Part shown: piece by piece, positions 1 to 7,545 of the stretch
How positions within the stretch are numbered: the first letter of the stretch is position 1
Layout of the letters: the number at the start of each line of letters is the position of its first letter
Assembly: GCA_017963165.1 (NCBI GenBank)
Contig: JAGCTZ010000105.1
Coordinates: 1-17,404 of the forward strand
Source of the DNA: Treponema sp.
Lineage (GTDB): Bacteria; Spirochaetota; Spirochaetia; Treponematales; Treponemataceae
DNA length: 17,404 bases
Direction of reading: 5' to 3'
Program-made: the position numbers and the translations under genes
Notes under the pieces: model-generated
The model's input: the letters and a program-made list of their open reading frames with translations, nothing else
Databases searched by the model: none
Told to the model about the DNA's origin: nothing

Positions 1-1
1 C

Positions 2-184
2 TTTGGAAATGGCGAGACTTCGGGTACAATTGCAAGAATCGAAGTAAACCCTGATGAGTTTAATAAGCTGCTTGAAAATCATGAAAGGATAGTCAGCGAA
101 TTTAAGGAAATCGGCTTTAATTATGTTTCCATGGATTTACAAGGCTACCGAACCGGCAGTATGAACGAAACGCTGAAAAAATAA
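2..184 (+). CDS. larE: LarE, ATP-dependent sacrificial sulfur transferase (C-terminal end, partial)
   Basis: This is the last 60 codons of a gene that enters from the left edge and ends with TAA at 182-184. The peptide contains ARIEVNPDEF, then a helix, then GFNYVSMDLQGYRTGSMNE, which is the characteristic C-terminus of LarE-family PP-loop proteins. In the characterised family, LarE donates sulfur from its own cysteine to the pyridinium dithiocarboxylic acid precursor of the nickel-pincer (NPN) cofactor of lactate racemase and related enzymes. The PP-loop ATPase part lies outside the window, so the catalytic cysteine and ATP site cannot be checked. It converges on the ABC ATPase gene, with only 27 bases between the two stops and no clear terminator. 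The identity rests on the C-terminal motif alone, which is quite distinctive. Confidence 0.85.
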   Translation, partial: FGNGETSGTIARIEVNPDEFNKLLENHERIVSEFKEIGFNYVSMDLQGYRTGSMNETLKK

Positions 185-211
185 ACCGTGCAATTACTGA
201 ATCGTTGCCGG

Positions 212-991
212 CTAAATAGCGTATTCTACTTCCTGAACCTTTCCTGCATAATTCAAGATTTCAAGAATCTGTGTACGATATTTTAAGAAGACATCCTGTC
301 CGCGGGCTCTTGGATGACTAAGACCAATATGAATGATTTTTTCAACCTTGGCCGGACGTGGTGACATAACAACAACGTAATCACTTAAATAAACTGCTTC
401 ATCAACATCGTGGGTAACCATAACCATTGTTGTCTTGTGTTCCTGCCAGAGTCTGATAATTTCATCCTGCATTGTCATTCGGGTAAAGGCATCAAGAGCG
501 CCTAAAGGTTCATCAAGCAAAAGAATTTTTGGATGACCTACAAGAGCACGGGCAAGGCTGGCCCTTTGATTCATACCTCCCGAAAGCTGGTGGGGATAAG
601 ATTTTTCAAAGCCCTTAAGCCCCACCAGATTGATAAACTCATCGACATCCTTTTTACGTTCTTTATATATGTGTCGCGCACGCAAGCCAAAGGCTATATT
701 GTCGCGGATTGTAAGCCATGGGAAAAGATTAGCCTGTTGAAAAGCAAAGCCTCTGTCGCTGCCGGGCTTAGTTATTTTTGTACCGTCTACGCTTACTTCT
801 CCGGAGGTTGGACTTTCCAGACCAGCAATACAGCGGAGCAGGGTTGTTTTTCCGCAGCCGGAAGGTCCAATTAAAGAAACAAAGCTTCCGGCGGGAATTG
901 TAAAATCAACACCATTAAGGGCAGTTACTTCTTCTGCTTCGCCCTGATTAAATATTTTTGTTACCTGTGATATTTTAATTTCTCCAGACAT
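212..991 (-). CDS. SsuB/TauB-type ABC transporter ATP-binding protein
   Basis: This 259-residue ATPase energises an importer of the nitrate/sulfonate/taurine family. Walker A (GPSGCGKTT) is at residues 42-50, the Q-loop is in AFQQANLFPW near 83-92, the signature LSGGMNQR is at 136-143, Walker B ILLLDEP is at 156-162, and the switch His is in VTHD. The N-linker and the FPWLT stretch are typical of SsuB, TauB and NrtD. ATG at 991 is chosen because AAGGAG lies 8 bases upstream. The frame stays open further up to a GTG at 1081 that overlaps the permease stop, but that extension would translate a palindromic repeat (1013-1067) and is probably not used. It is the second gene after the matching permease. 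No substrate-binding protein gene lies beside it, so the substrate is inferred only from family and from the sulfur-related neighbourhood. Confidence 0.9.
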   Translation of the reverse strand: MSGEIKISQVTKIFNQGEAEEVTALNGVDFTIPAGSFVSLIGPSGCGKTTLLRCIAGLESPTSGEVSVDGTKITKPGSDRGFAFQQANLFPWLTIRDNIAFGLRARHIYKERKKDVDEFINLVGLKGFEKSYPHQLSGGMNQRASLARALVGHPKILLLDEPLGALDAFTRMTMQDEIIRLWQEHKTTMVMVTHDVDEAVYLSDYVVVMSPRPAKVEKIIHIGLSHPRARGQDVFLKYRTQILEILNYAGKVQEVEYAI

Positions 992-1012
992 ATCGGCTTC
1001 TCCTTGTATTAG

Positions 1013-1067
1013 GTCATGCTGAACTTGTTTCAGCATCTGTGGGATCCCGAAACAAGTTCGGGATGAC
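1013..1067. repeat. Double-hairpin palindromic repeat element between the permease and ATPase genes
   Basis: The 55-bp unit is bounded by GTCAT and ATGAC. It contains two perfect stem-loops: TGCTGAA/TTCAGCA (1017-1023 with 1029-1035) and ATCCCGAA/TTCGGGAT (1044-1051 with 1057-1064). Their loops, CTTGT and ACAAG, are complementary, and GAACTTGTTTC at 1021-1031 is the exact reverse complement of GAAACAAGTTC at 1049-1059. The element can therefore fold as two hairpins or one long cruciform. Its minus-strand translation contains MLKQVQHD, a peptide often seen where such dispersed palindromes are read as protein. It resembles known families of short mobile palindromic repeats, but only one copy is in this window, so its repetitive nature is inferred. 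Confidence 0.75.
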
Positions 1068-1074
1068 GTGTCTT

Positions 1075-2073
1075 TTACCACTTAATCAATCCCTTCTGCC
1101 AGTTCAAAACTTTTCCTCTTACCTTAAAGAGGGCGGTGATAATTACTGTACAGAAAACTGCAATCATAATAAGACCGGCATAAACACCGGAATACATCAT
1201 CATGGCTTTCTGGTAACTTATGTACCAGCCTATTCCATATTTGGCACCAAACATTTCGGCAGTCATAAGGGCAATAAAGGCCGCACAGATTCCGTTAAAG
1301 GCTCCCTGAAAAATATTTGGCAGGGCAGCTGGAACGGCAATCCTAAAAACCTGAAAAAAAGTTTTTGCTCCAAGAGTCTTACCAACTTCAAAATAAACCT
1401 TGCTGGTATTCTGAATGCCCGAACTGGTCATAAGCTGAACCGGGAACCAGACTGCAAGAGCTATGATAAAAACACTGGCTCCAAAGGTTGTAGGAAAGGT
1501 TGTAAGAACCAGAGGAATCCAGGCTGTGGCAGGAATTGGTCCAATCAACTTGATGTAAGGATTAATCCAGTAGTAAACCTTTTTTGAAAAGCCAAGAAAA
1601 ACTCCCGTTATAAAACCAACTAAAACTCCCCAGAAAACTCCCAGCAAAAGCAAACGGAAAGAATACCAGATACATTTTCCAAGAAGCTCTGTTTGTTCAA
1701 CAAAAACACTTAAGATATTGTCGTAGCTTGGAAAAAAAATCACGGGCAGCAGGGCAAACTTTGCGGTTACAAGATTGATGACGATTACCACACCGGCGGC
1801 TCCCAAAAGAAAGGGGCCTTTTTGTGTGAGTGCTTCTCTTACTTTTGAAATAAAAAATGAAAGAATAAAAACCAGAGCGGCAAGAGCCAAAAGCACAAAG
1901 AGAACCCTGTTGTAATAAGGTTTTATTGTAGCCGGATGCTGGCTTGAGTTTGGGATTATATTATTAAAGGCAAGTGCAAGAAGAACCCCAATAATAGGAA
2001 AAGCCCTGTACAAAAGATTTTTTAAAACCTTTATAGGTGCCGGCTTTTTTTGAATAATTTCTTTTTCTTTCAT
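1075..2073 (-). CDS. SsuC/TauC-type ABC transporter permease with extended N-terminus
   Basis: This 332-residue membrane protein is the permease partner of the ATPase encoded downstream. The C-terminal two-thirds is a BPD_transp_1 domain of the SsuC/TauC/NrtB type. It includes the conserved PIPATAWIPL stretch near 179-188 and the EAA coupling loop near 229-250 (EVGKTLGAKTFFQVFRI), followed by AVPAALPNIF. Ordinary SsuC proteins are about 250-270 residues. This one has roughly 110 extra N-terminal residues with about three more predicted membrane segments (near 25-40, 56-75 and 88-108). ATG at 2073 has GAGGTGACAAACAA upstream, a usable ribosome binding site. It has its own promoter with an operator over the -10 box, so it is probably a transcription unit separate from the MATE gene. 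A binding-protein gene is missing here, and one may be supplied from elsewhere. Confidence 0.88.
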   Translation of the reverse strand: MKEKEIIQKKPAPIKVLKNLLYRAFPIIGVLLALAFNNIIPNSSQHPATIKPYYNRVLFVLLALAALVFILSFFISKVREALTQKGPFLLGAAGVVIVINLVTAKFALLPVIFFPSYDNILSVFVEQTELLGKCIWYSFRLLLLGVFWGVLVGFITGVFLGFSKKVYYWINPYIKLIGPIPATAWIPLVLTTFPTTFGASVFIIALAVWFPVQLMTSSGIQNTSKVYFEVGKTLGAKTFFQVFRIAVPAALPNIFQGAFNGICAAFIALMTAEMFGAKYGIGWYISYQKAMMMYSGVYAGLIMIAVFCTVIITALFKVRGKVLNWQKGLIKW

Positions 2074-2102
2074 TTGTTTGTCACCTCTTTTGTTGTGTCT
2101 GA

Positions 2103-2126
2103 ATACCTACTTATATACTAGGTTAT
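2103..2126 (-). promoter_or_regulatory. Operator copy 1, upstream of the ssuC-like permease
   Basis: On the + strand it reads ATACCTAC, a 7-base spacer, then CTAGGTTAT. The inner palindrome is ACCTA-N9-TAGGT, which satisfies the LysR-type T-N11-A pattern. All 17 non-spacer bases are identical to copy 2 at 10382-10405, although the orientation relative to its gene is reversed. It overlaps the candidate -10 box and ends 29 bases before the permease ATG. Confidence 0.72.
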
Positions 2127-2150
2127 ATAAAATTTTTAGAGGCTTTACAA
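2122..2150 (-). promoter_or_regulatory. Candidate promoter for ssuC/ssuB-like genes
   Basis: On the minus strand, TTGTAA (2150-2145) is followed after 17 bases by TATAAC (2127-2122). The -10 lies inside operator copy 1, which suggests repression by steric block. The -35 matches the sigma-70 consensus at 4 of 6 positions. Confidence 0.45.
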
Positions 2151-2168
2151 ATATTTAAAAGTTATATG

Positions 2169-2191
2169 TGTTATAGTTTTTTTCTATAACA
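2169..2191. repeat. Inverted repeat just after the MATE gene
   Basis: TGTTATAG and CTATAACA form a perfect 8-bp stem around a run of seven T on the + strand. It lies 9 bases past the MATE stop, where a terminator for the long operon would be expected. No U-tract follows the stem on the minus strand, so it is not a classical intrinsic terminator. It may be a weak terminator or an mRNA 3'-end stabiliser. Confidence 0.4.
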
Positions 2192-2200
2192 GGCTTGAAA

Positions 2201-3535
2201 TTACATAGTTCTTCGCACTCTTACCTTTCTGATTAAAAACCAGACCAGGTAAATCATAACTACCAGTGGCCAGGCTGCAGGATATACCAGCGCAATCAGG
2301 GTAAAGGAATTTGTAGTGTGCGAAATTATGAGAAGCATAAGCTGGCGGAATAATACAAAGCCTAAAAAGGTAATTAATGTTGGCAGAAATATAATTCCGT
2401 AGCCTCTAAGAATATGTGAACATAGCATTGAAAATCCGCAGATTACAAAAAATGGTGCAGTTAGATAAATAAAACGTTCTGCATAAAAAATTACTTCCTG
2501 ATCCTCTGAAAAGAGGCTGGCAAAAAAGTTTGCCTGGAAAATCAAGAGCAGACTCAGAAAGAGAATAATGCAGAAATTCAGAATAAAGGATTTTTTTATT
2601 CCTTCTTTGATCCTCTGGTCTTTCCTTGCCCCATAATTTTGTGCTACAAAGGTGGTTGCTCCGTTGGACAGGCTATGCATAGGCAGAATGGCAATCTGAT
2701 CAAACTTTGAAAAAATAGCCCAGCCGGCCATGCAGGAGGTTCCAAAGAAATTAATATATTTTTGCATAAAGGTGTTTGAAAAGGCTGTAATTGCAGATGA
2801 AATTGCACCGGGTAAACCAAACTTTAGGATTTTCTTTAGAATCAAAAAATCAATTTGAGGAGATTTAAGCTCAAGACGCATTTTGCTTTCCAGCTTTTGA
2901 AGTGAAATTATAACAAGGATGGCACTTAAAAGCTCGCTGATAATAGTTGCATATGCAGCTCCCTGAATTCCTTTGCCAAGTACCACAACAAAAATAATAT
3001 CCAGCAGAACATTTGAAATTGACGAAATAATTAGAAAAACAAGTGCTCGTGTTGAATCTCCAAGTGCCCGCAAAATACCTGAGCCCATATTGTAAAGAAT
3101 GAGGGCGGTTGTTCCCAGAAAGTAGATTCTAAGATACTCGTTTGCCTGGACTAACACTTCTGGTGGAGTTGAAATCAATCTTAATACAAAAGGTGAAAGA
3201 ATAATCTGAATAACTGTAGCAGCCAGACTGAAAATAAAGCTTGCGTAAATTGTTGTGTTTATTGCTTTTTTGAGACTGCCATATTTTTTTCCACCAAAGA
3301 ACTGAGAAATTACAACCTGGGCACCGATTGCAAGTCCGTTAAAAAAATTAATCACAGTATTTATAAGATGGGATGTTGCACCAATAGCCGCCAGAGCCTG
3401 ACTTCCTATAACCCTGCCGACAATAAAAGTGTCAAAGGTGTTATAAAACTGCTGGAAGAGATTTCCCAGTAACAAGGGAGCGGAAAATTTAAGCAGAAGG
3501 GGAACTATCTTCCCCTGTGTCATATCGGTTGTCAT
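2201..3535 (-). CDS. MATE-family Na+/H+-coupled efflux protein
   Basis: This 444-residue integral membrane protein has about 12 predicted hydrophobic segments and the two-fold MATE layout. The N-terminal half starts with KFSAPLLLGNLFQQFYNTFDTFIVGR, shown here as the classic entry helix, and continues to AAIGATSHLINTVINFFNGLAIGAQVVISQ. The second half opens at KFGLPGAISSAITAFSNTFMQKYIN. Family members export cationic or other small organic molecules in exchange for Na+ or H+, and this one looks closer to the DinF/MepA-like branch than to NorM. Its ATG lies one base after the NifK-like stop (TAA A ATG), so the two are translationally coupled and almost certainly co-transcribed. That placement suggests export of a product or by-product of the reductase or of imported amino acids. 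The sequence does not show the substrate. Confidence 0.9.
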   Translation of the reverse strand: MTTDMTQGKIVPLLLKFSAPLLLGNLFQQFYNTFDTFIVGRVIGSQALAAIGATSHLINTVINFFNGLAIGAQVVISQFFGGKKYGSLKKAINTTIYASFIFSLAATVIQIILSPFVLRLISTPPEVLVQANEYLRIYFLGTTALILYNMGSGILRALGDSTRALVFLIISSISNVLLDIIFVVVLGKGIQGAAYATIISELLSAILVIISLQKLESKMRLELKSPQIDFLILKKILKFGLPGAISSAITAFSNTFMQKYINFFGTSCMAGWAIFSKFDQIAILPMHSLSNGATTFVAQNYGARKDQRIKEGIKKSFILNFCIILFLSLLLIFQANFFASLFSEDQEVIFYAERFIYLTAPFFVICGFSMLCSHILRGYGIIFLPTLITFLGFVLFRQLMLLIISHTTNSFTLIALVYPAAWPLVVMIYLVWFLIRKVRVRRTM

Positions 3536-3536
3536 T

Positions 3537-4802
3537 TTAGAAATGATTGTATAAATCTTCTACTAAAGAAATGCAACCGTGAGTACCTATGTGAGAACGG
3601 TTGAGTATTTCTTTATCAAGACAAGGATTTGAGGTTAGTGCAAAAAAGGCATTCAACTTTTGAGCAAGTTTTTTTTCATAAGAGCTTCCCATAAAAAGAG
3701 TTGTACGGCCTTCATACTTTTGTGCAATCTGTTCAATTTCCCAGACATCGTTTTCAAAATAGACATCTGCCTTGCGGGGACAGTCAAGTTTTTGAACCTC
3801 TTCGCGAATACTTTCCTGTGCCTGTTTTGGAACTGAATCTGTAAATACAAGGGCAAGAGGAATATGACCGTGTACATTTACCAGGAAGCGGGCAAGCCCC
3901 AGAGCCTTTGCGCTTTCACCAACTAGGATAAAACGATGACGTTCAAAGTTTCCAAAAAGGGAATCAAGATATTCGTAAACATAAAGCTCTTCTTCGTAAA
4001 TTACCTTATCAACAAGACTTGAATCGATTCCCAATTTATCTGCAATTATTTTCAAAAAGTTTGCAGTATCCTTCGGCCCAACCGGCCAGCCATTGAATCT
4101 GAGGGTTTCAATTCCAAAGGCTTCCTTATAATAAGTGTCTACGTTGCGGGCGAGCCATGGAGAAATATTTATATTAAGGGCAGCGTTACCGGAATTTTTT
4201 AATTGTTCAATTCCGTCGCGGCGAATAAAGAATGTATTTGCCTTTACGCCAATTCGTTCAAGAAGTCTTGTGATTTCTTCCAGGTCTCCACGGAAGGTGA
4301 TGTCTGAGCTTGGTGGCTGGCCGTAGATATTTACAAGACGTGAATCTGTCTTTGTTTTTTTAGCAAGCTTTTTTACTGTTGCAAGTAAAGCCATGTTGTA
4401 GCCGGTGTAGGTATCACCACGGAAGCCTGCTGTATCTATACTTGCAATTGGGTAAGGGGAAGTTTCAAACTCTTTTACAACGCTGTCTACATCGTCGCCG
4501 TTAATTCCCATAGAACAACCGGTGAGTACTGCATAATAGTCTCCATCCATAATTTCAAGGCTACCTTTGATTGTTTCTCGCAGTCTGTTAGTTCCACCAA
4601 ACACAACTTCCTTTTCATAGGCATTAGAGCTTGGTAGTCCGTGATAACCGCCAAGGTAATAAAGATTTGTTCGCATTGAAGCCTGCATTGAACATCCGGG
4701 GCTTGCGTGCAAAATAGGGATAGCACGATAAATATTTCCAATTACATCAAGAGCTCCGTGTAGTGAACAGAGGCTTCTTGGTCTTTCTATACATTTTTCC
4801 AT
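3537..4802 (-). CDS. NifK-like subunit of a nitrogenase-superfamily reductase
   Basis: This 421-residue protein belongs to the oxidoreductase/nitrogenase component 1 family and partners the NifD-like protein encoded upstream. Cys12, Cys37 and Cys96 have spacings of 25 and 59, nearly the same as the NifK P-cluster ligands (Cys70, Cys95 and Cys153 in Azotobacter). Surrounding motifs also match: HASPGCSMQ around Cys37, VLTGCSMGINGDD around Cys96, and IDTAGFRGDTYTGYNMA, which corresponds to the NifK/NifN TPSF-type region. At 421 residues it is about 100 shorter than NifK and lacks the NifK N-terminal extension, as is usual in nitrogenase-like (group IV) proteins and NifN. The AAGGAG ribosome site lies 8 bases before ATG, and 48 bases separate it from the NifD-like stop. 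It is not expected to fix nitrogen. Its substrate is unknown, and the sulfur context favours a Mar-like role (inference). Confidence 0.88.
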   Translation of the reverse strand: MEKCIERPRSLCSLHGALDVIGNIYRAIPILHASPGCSMQASMRTNLYYLGGYHGLPSSNAYEKEVVFGGTNRLRETIKGSLEIMDGDYYAVLTGCSMGINGDDVDSVVKEFETSPYPIASIDTAGFRGDTYTGYNMALLATVKKLAKKTKTDSRLVNIYGQPPSSDITFRGDLEEITRLLERIGVKANTFFIRRDGIEQLKNSGNAALNINISPWLARNVDTYYKEAFGIETLRFNGWPVGPKDTANFLKIIADKLGIDSSLVDKVIYEEELYVYEYLDSLFGNFERHRFILVGESAKALGLARFLVNVHGHIPLALVFTDSVPKQAQESIREEVQKLDCPRKADVYFENDVWEIEQIAQKYEGRTTLFMGSSYEKKLAQKLNAFFALTSNPCLDKEILNRSHIGTHGCISLVEDLYNHF

Positions 4803-4850
4803 TTTGAAAACTCCTTGTCTGCTAGGGCAGTGGCAGCCCGCTCTCAGTTT

Positions 4851-6326
4851 TTATTTTTCTTCCGGCAGCTTAAGATAACTGAAGGCATCTTTTTCATACC
4901 ATTCTTCGCGGTAGGCATTTTTTGAAAACAGCGAAAGGTTCTTGTTGAAATTATTGTTGTCCAGTGCATCTTCAATTTTGCGGCCAAGGTACAAAACTCC
5001 ACGGTAACCAAAGGTAGGACGCTTTGTATCAAGAATATGGAAGGAAGGAATTCCAAGACGGGAAACCCAGTTTGACATTCCAATAAAAACATCAGGCTTA
5101 TATTTCTTTAAAAGATTTACCTGTTCATAAGGCTGCATGTCTGCAATGTTTACAATAAAGTCTGAGCCGTGCAATTCTTCCAGACGTTTGAAGTCATCAA
5201 TATAGGCTTCGTCATAATAAGGAGTATGCATACACAAAAGCTTCATACCGTAGTCACCAATCAAAGTTGCTGCTGCAAAACCACGACCGGTTCCCGCTGT
5301 AAGACAGGCCTTCAGTCCGTCTGTTTTTCTTTTGATTCTAGCGACCTCTTCGCGAACAGCGTCACTTTCAGCTTTTATAAATGCTTCGGCTTCTTCTTCC
5401 TTCCCGGCAAGAGCAGCAATTGCACGGAGCCAGCGGTTTGTACTGCGAGTTCCAATAGGCATATTTGTTACGGCATAAGGTGTACCATATTTTTCAGATA
5501 AAAATTTTATGTATTCATCTGCAAAAATCTGGCAGACAGAAATATTGTATTCTGCTGCCGGGATTTTCATAATGTCTTCGTAGCTTGCATTGTAGGGCAG
5601 TATGTTTGCATCAAGACCAATGGCGTTTAGCATTCGCTTCATTTCCTGCTGGTCTGCCCAGCTCAAAGAATGTGTTGCAAAAAGATTTATGAGCCCCTTC
5701 TGCTTTGGAGGATGAGCGTCGCGGATAACATAATTTTGAAGTGTAGCAAGAGCAAGGTCATAGCCTGTTGCGTGGTTTCGGCTTTTAAAGCCTTCGCAGT
5801 GAACAGGTGCAAAAATAATATCCTTACCCTTAGCTTTGTATTCCTTTTCCTTTTGTTCTGCTACAGAGTCAATGTCGTCTCCAATAATTGCAGAAGCACA
5901 GGAAGCAAGGATGAATACAATTTTGGGGTTGTATCTTTTTACAGCTTCGTCAATCGTTTCATTAAGTCTTTTTTCTCCGCCGAGAATTACTTCTTTTTCA
6001 CCAAGGGCACTTGAAATAACATGACTGTCCGGTGCATTGTCACGGCCCCGGTGATGCTTGTAAACATTCAGTCTGTCGATTGCTCCAAAGGCTGCACAGC
6101 CCGAACAGCCGAGCGGAGAATGAATTACCATTACCGTGTCCTGCAGGCTTACAAGCGCATTCATGCTGTTTACCTGAACACACTGAATGCCCTGTTCAAA
6201 AGTTCTGTGAGCATTTTTCAAACAATGGGCCTGAGCCTTTTCTCTGAGGGCTTCTGAACTTCCTACCTGAACATCGGCAAAGCCCGGATGCCTGTCTCTT
6301 ATTGTATCTGGAATCTGTTTTTCCAT
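4851..6326 (-). CDS. NifD-like catalytic subunit of a nitrogenase-superfamily reductase
   Basis: This 491-residue protein is a component 1 oxidoreductase that should form a heterotetramer with the NifK-like protein. Cys49, Cys74 and Cys143 have spacings of 25 and 69, matching the NifD P-cluster ligands (62, 88 and 154). Cys265, in NISVCQIFADEYIKFLSEKYG, aligns with NifD Cys275, the cysteine that holds the active-site cofactor. The following GTPYAV...LRAIAALAG also matches NifD. In the CEGF segment (177-190) the NifD Gln191 and His195 positions become His185 and Tyr189, so the N2-reducing pocket is not conserved. The His442 region is two residues shorter, with His430 as the only nearby candidate ligand. 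The ribosome site is weak (AAAGGGA). The gene sits 46 bases after an M20 amidohydrolase in a sulfur-amino-acid operon. The best-known comparable enzyme is methylthio-alkane reductase (MarDK). The exact substrate cannot be read from sequence. Confidence 0.88.
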   Translation of the reverse strand: MEKQIPDTIRDRHPGFADVQVGSSEALREKAQAHCLKNAHRTFEQGIQCVQVNSMNALVSLQDTVMVIHSPLGCSGCAAFGAIDRLNVYKHHRGRDNAPDSHVISSALGEKEVILGGEKRLNETIDEAVKRYNPKIVFILASCASAIIGDDIDSVAEQKEKEYKAKGKDIIFAPVHCEGFKSRNHATGYDLALATLQNYVIRDAHPPKQKGLINLFATHSLSWADQQEMKRMLNAIGLDANILPYNASYEDIMKIPAAEYNISVCQIFADEYIKFLSEKYGTPYAVTNMPIGTRSTNRWLRAIAALAGKEEEAEAFIKAESDAVREEVARIKRKTDGLKACLTAGTGRGFAAATLIGDYGMKLLCMHTPYYDEAYIDDFKRLEELHGSDFIVNIADMQPYEQVNLLKKYKPDVFIGMSNWVSRLGIPSFHILDTKRPTFGYRGVLYLGRKIEDALDNNNFNKNLSLFSKNAYREEWYEKDAFSYLKLPEEK

Positions 6327-6372
6327 TTTATTTCCCTTTACTCAAGTATATTTTTTTTGAAGTTTGATTAAA

Positions 6373-7533
6373 CTATTCATTCAGATAGGTGAAGGCGTAT
6401 TCCAGAAGGAATTCCAAACCATCTGCAAGAACTTTTTCATCAAAGTCTGTTTTGTCTGTATGATGAGCTCGGTAAACTCCGTTTGTAATTGCTCCAATAT
6501 GGACGAAAACTCCTGGAATTTTTTCCTGAAAGCGGGAAAAGTTTTCGCCGCCGGTTGCAGGTTTTTCCCAGATAACAGCTTCTTTGCCATGCAGACGCTC
6601 AATGATTTTTGCAGCACGGTCAGTACTTTCTTTTTCATTATTTACAGAAGTACTTGGCTCTCTGCATTCAACAGAAATTTTTGCGTCATGAGAAACTTCA
6701 ATTCCCTTTGCTGCTTTTTGTGCTACGGCATCAAGTGTCTTTGCAACTTCCAGATCGTAGGTTCTGAAATTGATTTCCAGATGAACCTTTGAAGGAAAAT
6801 CATTTTTCTTCTCTGTTACTTTTATAACCGTTGGAACAAATACAGCCTGGTCATAACCCGAAACATATTGTGGTAAAAGAGAAGTGAAAGAATTTATCAA
6901 ATCTGTTGCCGCTATTAAGGCGTTGCTGCCATGCTCCGGTTCAGAAAGCTTTCCTCCCTTGGTTTCGATATCAATAATCGCACCAGAACCATGAGCACTC
7001 ATAATTCCATAATTGAGTGTGTATTTTCCTAAATCATATTCAGAGCTTACATGCAGGGCTACTATATTTTCTACATCATCAACTAAATGTGCTGCAATAA
7101 TTTCGCGTGCACCGGCTCCAATTTCTTCGCCTTCCTGAAAAATCAATTTGATAGTTCCCGGAATTTCTTCCTGCAGATCCTTAAGAATCTTTGCGGCTCC
7201 AAGCATATAAGTTCCGTGAAAGTCGTGTCCGCAGGCATGCATAACACCTTTGTTTTCAGAAGCGAAAGGAAGTCCTGTTGCTTCAAGAATTGGCAATGCA
7301 TCAAAGTCTCCTCGCATGGCAAGAACTTTTCCGGGTTTACCTCCCTTGATTGTTGCAACAATACTTGTTTTTCCAGCTTCTGAATATGGAATCTTCCATT
7401 CATCAAGATATTTTTTTATATATGCGTTAGTTTGAAATTCCTGACTGCTCAATTCAGCATGCTGATGGAAGTTACGACGAGTTTGAACAAGAAAATCATT
7501 TATATCTTCAACAAGTTTTCTAATATTTGCCAT
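6373..7533 (-). CDS. M20D-family amidohydrolase (N-acyl amino acid deacylase type) lacking the usual dimer-domain His
   Basis: This 386-residue metallohydrolase resembles hippurate hydrolase, N-acetylcysteine deacetylase and IAA-amino-acid hydrolases. Catalytic-domain motifs are MRGDFDALPI (73-82), HACGHDFHGT (99-108, with metal ligands Cys101 and His103), EGEEIGAGA with Glu136/137, HVSS with His161, and HHTDKTDFDE near 357-366. The inserted dimerization domain runs from about 183 to 290. Where relatives have GGH, this protein has GGK (Lys195), so the His that the partner subunit normally lends to the active site is absent. A GGGGGAG ribosome site precedes the ATG, 12 bases after the small dimer-domain gene. 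The likely role is cytosolic release of an amino acid from an N-acyl conjugate brought in by the upstream ABC importer. The substrate is unknown. Confidence 0.88.
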   Translation of the reverse strand: MANIRKLVEDINDFLVQTRRNFHQHAELSSQEFQTNAYIKKYLDEWKIPYSEAGKTSIVATIKGGKPGKVLAMRGDFDALPILEATGLPFASENKGVMHACGHDFHGTYMLGAAKILKDLQEEIPGTIKLIFQEGEEIGAGAREIIAAHLVDDVENIVALHVSSEYDLGKYTLNYGIMSAHGSGAIIDIETKGGKLSEPEHGSNALIAATDLINSFTSLLPQYVSGYDQAVFVPTVIKVTEKKNDFPSKVHLEINFRTYDLEVAKTLDAVAQKAAKGIEVSHDAKISVECREPSTSVNNEKESTDRAAKIIERLHGKEAVIWEKPATGGENFSRFQEKIPGVFVHIGAITNGVYRAHHTDKTDFDEKVLADGLEFLLEYAFTYLNE

Positions 7534-7545
7534 AATTGCTCCCCC

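Noticed and set aside
1039..1587. + strand open frame of 182 codons across the SsuC-like permease
   Set aside because: It is antisense to a recognisable permease, rich in Asn, Gly and Lys without domain signals, and starts inside the palindromic repeat.
2169..2191. Intrinsic terminator for the long operon
   Set aside because: The 8-bp stem is good, but no U-run follows on the minus strand. It is kept only as an inverted repeat.
4803..4850. Regulatory hairpin between the NifD-like and NifK-like genes (GGGC/GCCC)
   Set aside because: The stem is only 4 bp and several alternative pairings exist. This is not convincing.
3537..6326. True nitrogenase (nitrogen fixation) genes
   Set aside because: The Gln191 and His195 equivalents are changed, the K subunit is about 100 residues short, and no nifH, nifB, nifE or nifN is nearby.
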